Assembly (NCBI RefSeq): GCF_030129945.1
Contig: NZ_JARRAF010000009.1
Span: 62,001 to 126,000 of the forward strand
Direction: 5' to 3'
Source of the DNA: Parachitinimonas caeni
GTDB lineage: Bacteria; Pseudomonadota; Gammaproteobacteria; Burkholderiales; Chitinimonadaceae
Length of the DNA stretch: 64,000 bases
The notes under the pieces: generated by a model
Told to the model about the DNA's origin: nothing
Databases searched by the model: none
What the model saw: the letters and a program-made list of their open reading frames with translations, nothing else
Program-made: the position numbers and the translations under genes
Part shown: in pieces, positions 8,372 to 16,200 of the stretch
Position numbering within the stretch: the stretch's first letter is position 1
Layout: each line of letters begins with the position of its first letter

Positions 8372-8989
8372 TTAAGTCGCACAGTGCAATACCAGGCCCC
8401 CTTTGAGCAGTACCTGATCAACACGGCAAAATCCCGCCGCTAACAAAGCTTGCTTCTGTTCATCAACAGTCATGTAAAGCTGATCGTTCGACATGCCGCC
8501 GTCGCCCACAATGTGATCGCAGACAAGATAGCTGCCTCCGGGTGCCAACACCGACTTCACTTGTCTGTGCAACGCCGGGGCGTATTGTTTGTGGCGAAGC
8601 TCATGAACGGCTTGGTTCGTCACAACAAAATCGAATTGTCCAAGGCCGTTAAACCATGTTGGCTCACGGAAGCTACGCTCAATGAACACCACGCGTTCGG
8701 CCATGGCGCCCAGGCGAAGTCTGGCGAGTTCATGCATCGCCGCCGAAAAGTCCAACGCCACATAACTAAGTTGCGAATTCGAACGAAGAAGATGCTCCGC
8801 TAGAAACGCGGGCCCGGAGCCCAATTCGAGTACTCGGCTCGAGTCACTCGACGACGAGGATTCGATGATCGAGGCAAAGGCCGCAAAGAACTCTACACGC
8901 CAGGGGCGCTTGGTCATGGCAGTCTCTGCCCACTCGCGCGCATCTTTCAGGCAACGAAGATCTATTGGACTGGGGATATCTGTGATCAT
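8372..8989 (-). CDS. Class I SAM-dependent methyltransferase
   Basis: 205 residues from the ATG at 8989, chosen because GAGG lies 9 bases upstream; the frame stays open to 9127 with weaker starts. Motif I (VLELGSGPAFLAEHLL), the acidic end of strand 2 (YVALDFSAAM), motif IV-like FDFVVTNQAVHEL and the post-motif LAPGGSYLVCDHI identify a Rossmann-fold methyltransferase of the Methyltransf_25/12 type. The acceptor is unknown. A serine-rich stretch (ESSSSSDSS) just before motif I is unusual. It lies about 200 bases after the GH57 gene on the same strand and is convergent with the transglutaminase gene. Its codon usage looks less GC-biased than its neighbours, which may indicate acquisition. Confidence 0.85.
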   Translation of the reverse strand: MITDIPSPIDLRCLKDAREWAETAMTKRPWRVEFFAAFASIIESSSSSDSSRVLELGSGPAFLAEHLLRSNSQLSYVALDFSAAMHELARLRLGAMAERVVFIERSFREPTWFNGLGQFDFVVTNQAVHELRHKQYAPALHRQVKSVLAPGGSYLVCDHIVGDGGMSNDQLYMTVDEQKQALLAAGFCRVDQVLLKGGLVLHCAT

Positions 8990-9189
8990 GGCATGCAACC
9001 TCATGTTGGAAATAACGAGCCGCCGGGCCGCCGGGGTGTCGAAGGCACATAAGGAACTCGAAGCATCGCTTTGGCGGTCAGTTGATGGAATGCAGTGAGT
9101 AGTGGCCACCTTAACCGGACACTGCAATAGGTGCGCGCCCCTCTGGTCTCCGGTCGAAAGCGTTGGGTGATGCTAAGGCCACACCAAGC

Positions 9190-11235
9190 CTACTCATCCC
9201 ACACCAGCTCTGAAGCCCGCCCCGTTTGCCCCGCCATGACGGCAGGCAAGCCAAAACGCCGGGCCAGATGCGCGGCGGCGGAAGAATCCAGCCCCACTAC
9301 CAGCAAGCCAGGGTAGAGCGCACCCGACACCAGCTTGGCCTCACCCTCGAAAAAGCGCAGATGCGCTTTCTCCAGCGCAATCTTGATCTCGGAATACTTG
9401 AAGATGTCACCGGCTGCCTGGTGCAGATCGGCCAGGGCGGGTAGCACAAAACACCAGGCATTCAGCCTAAGCCCGTTCAGAATCGCATCCAGCTCGCCAG
9501 CGGTTTGGCCGAGCACCCACTCTGGCCGACCTTCGGGCAGCTGGGCGCTCAATGTTGCCTTCTGAGTCTGCGACAGTACCTGTGCCCGAGCATGCAGGTC
9601 GAACTGCACACGCTGTTGTTGCCCGGCCCGAGACAAAGGCTGCGCCAGCGTGGCGGGGACCGCCTGGCCAAGCAGCACCCACAGATCGGCCAGACTATCG
9701 CGATAGTCTTGATCAAAGCTGGCGACCGCACTGGCGGGCGCATCAAAACCCAGCCACCAGAACCAGTCGGAACTCTCGGCCCGAGCCAATAACATTTCGG
9801 CTCGCAACAAGGCTGGCCCCGCCAGAACGCCGGCCGTTACGGCGGTATCGAAGGCCTGCTTGACCTCGCACAACAGATCCCAGGCGCGGTTGCGCATGCT
9901 GTCACCAATCCACAGCGAAAATCCGCCTTGCGCCCAGCTACCTGCCGTTAAACCACCCAGGGTTTGCGCAGGGAGGTTGCGCTCTGCCAACGGGGCGGTT
10001 TGCAGTGAGGATGTCTTCGCCACTGCGCTATAGAGCGCATCAAAAAAGTCATACGCATTGGCGGGGTAATGCTCCCAGGCATTTTCCCCATCCAGAATCA
10101 CACAAACATGGCCACCTTCGGCTGTCGCCTTGCCAACCAGACGCTGGAAATCCGCTACCGCTTCGGCTGGCTTGCGCTGCGAATACTCAAAGCCAAACCG
10201 CTCCGAAATCGCCTCGTGCCGGAAAAACAGCACTGGCGAACCCTCCGCAAGCTGCCAAGCATGCAATACCGCACGCTCCGCACCCCAGTCAGGCGGCAAG
10301 CGGCTTGCGGCCAGCACGCTCTGATTACTGGCTACCCAGCGAATGCCTTCCTCCCCGGCGATGCGCACAAACGCCTCGGATACCGCCGCCTCGGCTGGCC
10401 ACATACCGATCGGCCGCATCCCAAAACATGCTTCATGCGTGGCCAGCGCCTGCCGAATCTGCCAGCGCACACGTTCTTCACCGCCTGGATAAGCCACGGT
10501 CTGCGGCAAGGGCACCTCGGGGCTCTGCGCGTGGGCGGCAGCAAAATCCAGCATCAAGGGTGCGAGCGGATGCGAATATGGGGTACACGACAACTCGACC
10601 TGACCGCGCTCAGCCAGCGCGCGATAACGCGGCAGAATACCGGTGATCAAATCCGCCAGCAGGCACAGCAAATCCTGCCGTTGCTCCGGTGAAAAATCGC
10701 GCGCTTGCGCAAGCCAAGCCTGCACCCGTGCGTCATGCCGGCGCACGCTCTCCCCCAGCCAGGCGAGGTGATACCAGAACAGCAGGTCATCAAAGGTCTG
10801 CTCGGGCAAACCCGCCAGCGCAGCCGGACCCACCAGCGCCAGCGGCTCGAACAACGCCTCCAGCTTTCGATAGGCCGGATACGGATGCACCATCGTCTCG
10901 CGCTTGATGCGCAAACACTGATCCGCCAGATGCTCGCGCTGCGCACCAGTCAACAACTGCCCGGCCGGCCGTGCCAGTGCCTGTAACAGCGGGTCGCGCC
11001 ACGGCCCAAGCGCCGCCTGCTGTCCGTAATCCTGCAGCTGTACCAACAACACCGACGAAAAATTCACCCCCACCCGCACCCCGGCATGCTGCTCCAGATG
11101 CCAGGCCATGTCGGCGTAGTCTTTGATGGCATGCAAATACACCCAAGGCTGCCGAAACCCCCCGGCCGCATCACGGTAATCGGGTTGATGAAAATGCCAG
11201 AGGAAAGAAAGGGGAGGGGTAGCAGGGTGAGTCAT
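9190..11235 (-). CDS. Glycoside hydrolase family 57 (alpha-glucan active)
   Basis: 681 residues. The start MTHPATPPLSFLWHFHQPDY contains the GH57 region 1 (HFHQPD). E282 in GMWPAEAAVSE matches the catalytic nucleophile region, and D382 in VILDGENAWEHYP the acid/base region of GH57. The family acts on alpha-1,4 or alpha-1,6 glucans (amylase, amylopullulanase, branching or glucanotransferase activities), and the specificity cannot be decided here. There is no signal peptide, so the substrate is probably intracellular glycogen or maltodextrin, complementing the secreted amylase at 1-3 kb. The ATG is the first of the frame but has only a weak ribosome binding site. The antisense frames at 10.0-10.7 kb are shadows. 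Confidence 0.9.
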   Translation of the reverse strand: MTHPATPPLSFLWHFHQPDYRDAAGGFRQPWVYLHAIKDYADMAWHLEQHAGVRVGVNFSSVLLVQLQDYGQQAALGPWRDPLLQALARPAGQLLTGAQREHLADQCLRIKRETMVHPYPAYRKLEALFEPLALVGPAALAGLPEQTFDDLLFWYHLAWLGESVRRHDARVQAWLAQARDFSPEQRQDLLCLLADLITGILPRYRALAERGQVELSCTPYSHPLAPLMLDFAAAHAQSPEVPLPQTVAYPGGEERVRWQIRQALATHEACFGMRPIGMWPAEAAVSEAFVRIAGEEGIRWVASNQSVLAASRLPPDWGAERAVLHAWQLAEGSPVLFFRHEAISERFGFEYSQRKPAEAVADFQRLVGKATAEGGHVCVILDGENAWEHYPANAYDFFDALYSAVAKTSSLQTAPLAERNLPAQTLGGLTAGSWAQGGFSLWIGDSMRNRAWDLLCEVKQAFDTAVTAGVLAGPALLRAEMLLARAESSDWFWWLGFDAPASAVASFDQDYRDSLADLWVLLGQAVPATLAQPLSRAGQQQRVQFDLHARAQVLSQTQKATLSAQLPEGRPEWVLGQTAGELDAILNGLRLNAWCFVLPALADLHQAAGDIFKYSEIKIALEKAHLRFFEGEAKLVSGALYPGLLVVGLDSSAAAHLARRFGLPAVMAGQTGRASELVWDE

Positions 11236-11437
11236 TTTGTGGGTTTTGGTTAGCCGAGAATGTCTAGGTTTTGTTGATATTTTAATGTAAGTGGTTGATT
11301 TTAAATTGGTAATTTAAATTTAAAACTTATTGATCCCCTTTATAAACCAAACAGGCATTTTAAGAAATCAACAGAGACTGGGTACTTTTTGGTAAAAAGC
11401 GTCGTTTCAGTCAGAAGGCGCCCTAGCACGATACTCT

Positions 11438-11491
11438 ACCATGAGTTATAGGGTTGATATATTCAGATTCAATAAACCAACCCCTCATGGT
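11438..11491. repeat. Interrupted inverted repeat in low-GC spacer
   Basis: ACCATGAG and GGGTTG on the left pair with CAACCC and CTCATGGT on the right, giving a long imperfect hairpin downstream of the decayed immunity fragment. No T-run follows on either strand. The surrounding 11236-11514 stretch is AT-rich and holds no supported gene. Confidence 0.35.
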
Positions 11492-11514
11492 TCAGATCTT
11501 GTTGCATAAATGTA

Positions 11515-11735
11515 TTATCTGAAAATATTGTCAAGCAAGATATTCGATGCGCTGATTTTATTTTCATTTTTATCTATACGGTCTCGGAGTATATGGAAAT
11601 GGCTGATGCGGATTTTTCAGTATTCAATCAGGAAAGAATGCTGTCAATACAATCATGATATTGTGCTCAGGTTAATTCCACAATATCCATATTTTCCGAA
11701 AATATTTCCTCTCGACAGGTAATGACAAATAGGGA
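11515..11735 (-). pseudogene. Decayed copy of the barstar-like C-terminal domain
   Basis: On the minus strand this stretch aligns base by base with the 3' end of the intact immunity-like gene at 12.3-13.1 kb. Reading it in the matching frame gives NIFGKYGYCGINLSTIS, then stops and frame changes, then KIRISHFHILRDRIDKNENK and ISASNILLDNIF before a stop. The intact gene has KIFGKYGYCGIGLDAVSD, KIRIRHCQLLRERIDKYENK and FSVSKILLDDIL at the same places. In-frame stops and indels show that it is no longer functional. It is best read as the remnant of an older immunity gene left behind when the Rhs1 toxin tip was exchanged. The exact 5' limit is uncertain. Confidence 0.7.
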
Positions 11736-11878
11736 ATGCCCGGCACCACATAGCCGCTGGAGCTCCAATCATCATGATGGGTGATGTCTGGAAGTTGATC
11801 GATATTCGCTGCATTGACCAAATTACTGCTCAACAAACCTGCTGCTAGCAGAGCGCAAAGGAATTTGAAGTTTTGCAT
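11672..11878 (-). CDS. Short secreted peptide, C-terminus fused out of frame to pseudogene
   Basis: 68 residues. Residues 1-23 are a good signal peptide (MQNFKFLCALLAAGLLSSNL, cleavage after VNA), and GAGGG lies 6 bases before the ATG, so the start looks genuine. About 30 residues of unknown type follow (ANIDQLPDITHHDDW...). The last dozen residues (RKYFRKIWILWN) are the decayed immunity fragment read in the wrong frame. The original gene was therefore probably longer and has been truncated by recombination with that fragment. It may be a nonfunctional 5' remnant. It lies downstream of the terminator at 11.96 kb, so it would need its own promoter. Confidence 0.45.
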   Translation of the reverse strand: MQNFKFLCALLAAGLLSSNLVNAANIDQLPDITHHDDWSSSGYVVPGIPYLSLPVERKYFRKIWILWN

Positions 11879-11962
11879 GACATGCCCTCTGTGGGGTTTA
11901 AATGATAGATGTTTTTATAAGCAATGCTGAAAATGAAAACACTGCATTTATAAAAAGAGAAA

Positions 11963-11984
11963 ACGCCCGCAAGGTTGCGGGCGT
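11963..11984 (-). terminator. Intrinsic terminator of the Rhs1-immunity transcript
   Basis: ACGCCCGCAA and its complement form a strong GC-rich stem-loop, followed on the minus strand by TTTCTCTTTTT. This is the first convincing terminator downstream of Rhs1, its immunity-like gene and the short ORF at 12.0-12.25 kb, which suggests these form one leftward transcript. Confidence 0.75.
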
Positions 11985-12004
11985 CTTCTCTTTAAAATAA
12001 TCTA

Positions 12005-12250
12005 TTAGCGCGAAACTGGAAAAGTGATGATGGATTTTCCGGTTACGAAAGGCATATAACTGTAACGGCGAAGCATGGCATTAAATGCGAGATTAATACC
12101 TTCCTGCCCAGTTAGACCTTCGTCACGTTCATAGCCAAAGTAAATGGTCCATTCTTCACCACTTATCATGCGTAGAGGAGGGCCCGACGACATATAGTCG
12201 ATAATCATCGAGCGCAGAGCACCTGTCAGGTTCCACCATATCCATTTCAA
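12005..12250 (-). pseudogene. Short unrecognised ORF, probably 5'-truncated remnant
   Basis: An open frame of 81 codons from a TTG at 12250, open without a start back to 12314, ends just before the terminator. The translation looks protein-like (SGEEWTIYFGYERDEG, LAFNAMLRRYSYMPF) and the end is AT-richer than the Rhs genes. No family was recognised. There is no clear ribosome binding site or ATG at the beginning, and the frame starts immediately after the stop of the immunity-like gene. This suggests the 3' part of a former gene, perhaps another immunity gene, joined here by recombination. A short intact protein starting at an internal ATG remains possible. Confidence 0.4.
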
Positions 12251-12314
12251 AACATAGCTGGCCGTTTTACAGGATTTGGGTACGCTAATCGACCGACTTG
12301 AGAAACCGTTTCAA

Positions 12315-13136
12315 TCATGGACTTATGACTTCAATGTAATGACCGAGAATGTCGTCAAGCAAGATTTTCGATACGCTGAATTTATTTTCGTATTTGTCAA
12401 TACGCTCGCGGAGTAATTGGCAGTGCCTAATACGGATTTTTCCGCCATTCAGACCATCAATGATACCACCCATGCAATCGGACACTGCATCTAGGCCAAT
12501 CCCACAATATCCGTATTTGCCGAAAATCTTTTCTCCCAATAGGCAATAGAAATCCATATCATCTCGAACCTCCATGCCGTCGATGTCTATACCCGACTCT
12601 TGATTACGGGGTTGGAAATAATAACTGCCATGCTGGTCCATACAAGCTAACAGCCAAGACTTCCTTTCTTCCCTGCTGGTAATTTCTCGCCATTCAACCA
12701 GATTGCCAAATTCCAAAGCTTCTGCAAAACAAAGCCGGGCTTCGTCGATGTAGTCGGAAATATCAAAGAAACCTGCAATCGAGTGGGTATTGATGTCGAT
12801 CGATATATCCTGCTTGGGGTAAAGATCGTGTAATGGGCCATGCTTTGGCTTTTCTCCACCCCAAATAAATTCGGCCTGCAGGCAAATGCCGGCCGGGATG
12901 CGTAGCGGTTCTTTTGCCTGAATGCCAGAAAACAGCAAGTGCTCGGAATACTGTTTCTTGCGCTTGGTGTCATATTTGCCTTGGCTCATGCCATGAATCC
13001 AGTGGCATTCAAACGCGAGTTCCGAAGGGTAATCACTCCATATTTTTACTTTCACTGCTTCCCTTTTTTGATGATCGGCCAACTCTGACCTGTATGCGTT
13101 CGTCTTTAAGTCATATCGAAATGGATTGAGGTACAT
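12315..13136 (-). CDS. Putative immunity protein of Rhs1, barstar-like C-terminus
   Basis: 273 residues encoded 80 bases downstream of the Rhs1 stop, the standard place for the immunity gene of a polymorphic toxin. Residues about 190-265 resemble barstar: KYGYCGIGLDAVSDCMGG matches the family pattern of an aromatic/Gly pair followed by (N/L)-LDAL-D-L-G, then a helix rich in R/K and D. The first about 185 residues (MYLNPFRYDLKTNAYRSE...) form a separate domain that was not recognised. If the assignment is right, the protein binds and blocks a barnase-type ribonuclease at the Rhs1 tip. The start has a weak ribosome binding site, so translation may be coupled to Rhs1. Base composition is lower in GC than the Rhs1 body. 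A decayed homologue of the C-terminal domain lies 0.6 kb downstream. Confidence 0.6.
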   Translation of the reverse strand: MYLNPFRYDLKTNAYRSELADHQKREAVKVKIWSDYPSELAFECHWIHGMSQGKYDTKRKKQYSEHLLFSGIQAKEPLRIPAGICLQAEFIWGGEKPKHGPLHDLYPKQDISIDINTHSIAGFFDISDYIDEARLCFAEALEFGNLVEWREITSREERKSWLLACMDQHGSYYFQPRNQESGIDIDGMEVRDDMDFYCLLGEKIFGKYGYCGIGLDAVSDCMGGIIDGLNGGKIRIRHCQLLRERIDKYENKFSVSKILLDDILGHYIEVISP

Positions 13137-13216
13137 CGATAGACCACAATGCCAGTCAGCAGTGCCGCCTGCTCATCGAAAAGAAAGTGGCAACTGCTGA
13201 AGGTCATGTTGTTAAA

Positions 13217-16200
13217 TCAACGCCCTTTGGGGTAGAAAATATTGAATTCCTTTGGGGCTGGTTTCAGATCGACATAGTGCTCTTTGAGCGAATAGTAATA
13301 CTCAACCCGCTTCGGTGATCCATCCGCATAGTATGAGCGTTTTTCAACAACTCGTTTCCCATTTCCTAAATCCCATTCAACAGATCGGATGCTGCCATCT
13401 GACGCATAAAAAGTACCTTGGCGTGGATCTCTACCCTCATACAGCTTTTGGTCACCTTCTTTTATGTGTTTGAGTTCAGGGTATTTTTGTCTCACTTCCG
13501 CAGCTTCAGCGGCAGTGTAAGTTCGAGGTTTGCCATTGCCTGCCTTGATCGCCTCTAGTGCGCTTTTGACTTCTTTGGGGAAGCAATTGGTGTTATGTAC
13601 CCAGACCCCTAGTTGGCCGACATAGTAAGTGTGAAACCCATCCACTTCGAAGTTGTAGACCTGATCAAACCTACCGGTGTCGCGAATTTCGGCAATGACT
13701 GCCAGGCTACCATCGTGTAATTCAACGACGTCGCCAGCCTCCAGATACTCGGCGCCTGTCCATCCTGTGCCATGCACAAAGAAGGGGTGATTAGGCGTTG
13801 CTTCTATCGATTCGGAATTGCCAAACGCATCGATGTAACTTACCAGGAAGATCGATTTCTCTTCGAAAGTGAAGACATCGTTGACGCGTCGATAGGCGCG
13901 TTCGCCAGTCAGTTCGGGCTGTGAGAGGACATAGTCACCGATCTGGATGGCTTCAATCGCTTTTAGCCCCTCACGCGTCCAGACCGGTGTGCCAGCAACG
14001 AAGCAGCCTTTTGTGGATGAAGGGGTTTGCTTCTCACCCACGGCCTCTGCGGCAGTTGGCCCGGTTGGTGTGGGAGTTTTGCTGGGTGCTCGGGTTTCCA
14101 ACTTCGCAGCCAACTCTCCCGCCAGCTTGCCGGCCTGCCTTCCTACCGTCGCAATCGTCTTCGCGGCCTTGCCAACAGCGATTAGTGTGAGGGCGACATC
14201 TACGGCCAGGCCGCCCGCCGCATAACCTTCGGCGAAGGCCTCCTTGATGGCGGCTTGGCCGCCACGGCTGCGGGCTTCGTATTTGCTGCTGGCTTCCTGG
14301 TATTCGGCGAAGCCTTTTACCAGTGAGCCGACCAACAATTCCGATCCCAGCGCCTTGGCCTCTTGCCATGGGTTGTCGGCAAAGCGTTTGGCGTAGGCGG
14401 TGGCCTGGGCGGACAGGTTTTGCATCGCCATGTAGTCGTCGCGCAGCTGCGATTTGCCCCACTCGGCGAACGAGTTGTTCATGCCCGAAGCGTCGAGTGC
14501 GGCGTAGAGCAGGGCGTTTTCTGCCATGTTCTTCAGCTCGACCAGCTGAACCAGGCCATCGACCATCTCGATGCCTTTGCCGGCGATGCCGCTATAGAAG
14601 CCGACATCTCTGGCCAGGCCGTTGGCGAGCGCAGGCGCGATGCCGCCTCGTTCGTTGAGCTGGTCGGAAACCCAGTCGGCAATCTGGCTGGCGTTCTGCT
14701 TGGCCAAGCCCAGCTTCTCGGCAATGAAGCCACGGACGTTTTTGCCAAACAGATTGTCGCTGAGCCCGTTGAACTGGGTGGTGTTGACGGCGGCATTGCT
14801 GGCGACCATGACGTCGCGATCGAAGACCTTGGCAGCGATGGCGCCACCGAGGCGGCTGACTTCGGGCATCAGGCTGCGGAAGGCATCGACGAGGCCGGCC
14901 GGGTTGTCCGAATCGGGCAGGGCTTCACCAAGCCAGCGTTTACCCACTGAATCCAGATACGAGGCGGTGGCCCCGCCAAGGGCGCCGGCCCAGCCATCTT
15001 GCCGCTGGATGCGGGCGCTGGTGGCACCGAGGGCGGCATGGGCGGCCATGTGGGTCCAGCCGCCTTCTTCGCCAAACAAGGCACCCTCGCCGGTGTTGTC
15101 CCCGATATAGGTGGCACCGACCTGACTCACGGTGTTGCCGAACAGCTGGCGGCCATTGAAGCCGCGCTGCGCGACCAGCTGATTGGTCGCACCGCCCACC
15201 AGCCCCTGTACCGCTGAAATGCCGTATTTGCCGAGCAGGTTGCCAACGTCGGTGCCTTGCAGCGCCTGGCCGACCCCGGCCGAGGCGGCACCGCCGGCTG
15301 CACCCGCGGCAATGCCACGCCAGTTGAAGCGCCCCTGGCTGAGCTGACCAACCAGCGATCCGGTGGCGCCCTGGATGGCGCCGGCAGCGATGCGGCTCCA
15401 GGTGGCGCCAAGCGGCTTGAGGAATTCAGCACCCTTGAGCGCACCACCGACGCCGGCGCTGATGCCAGCGGCCAGGGCGGAGGTGCCGACCTGTTTCCAG
15501 CTGAATTTGTCCTGGGCGCCGATGGCAATGCCAACGCCCTGGCTGACCGCCGAGCCAACCGCCGCGCCGATCATGGCGGCACCGGCGCCGGCCAGGGTGG
15601 CGCTACTCATGGCGGCGGCGCCAGCGGCCATGGTGGCGCCGAAGCCACCAATTGATCCGCCCGCCATCAGGGCCGAGGCAGCGCCGGCCGTGTAGATGGT
15701 GACGATGACGGCGACGACAATCATGATGATCTGGCCCAGCCCGCCACAGGCTTCCTTCGGTGAAGGTGGCGGTGGCGGTGCCGGCAGGGTCGGATCGGTA
15801 TTACCCAGCGCCTCACCGGGGTTGTACGGTTTGAAGGTGCTGGCGTTGTGGTGCAGGTTGGTGACCTTGTTGGGCAGGACCAGGGTCTGGCCGGCGCGCA
15901 GGGGCTCGCTGCCCTTCAGGCCGTTGGCGTCGGCGAGCAGGGTCCACAGGGCCGAGTCGCCCCAGACAGCCAGTGCGATCGACTGCAGGGTGTCACCATC
16001 GTGGGCGGTGTAGCTGCCGGCCGCTGCACCGGGGTATTCCGGGCTGATGGGTTCGTAGTTCTGGTCGAAGTCGGCCGACGAGACGGGCGTCCAGTTGCGG
16101 TATTCCTCGTCCTTGCTGCGCGGGGTCTGCGCCAGTCGGCTCAGGGTCTGGGCATAGTCGTCACGCGAGGGGCCGTCGTTCGAGACATCGCCGATCCGCT

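Noticed and set aside
13106-13207. 33-codon minus-strand ORF between Rhs1 and the immunity-like gene
   Set aside because: It starts just after the Rhs1 stop and overlaps the immunity start, but has no ribosome binding site and no known family. It might be a frameshifted N-terminal part of the immunity protein; not supported enough to list.
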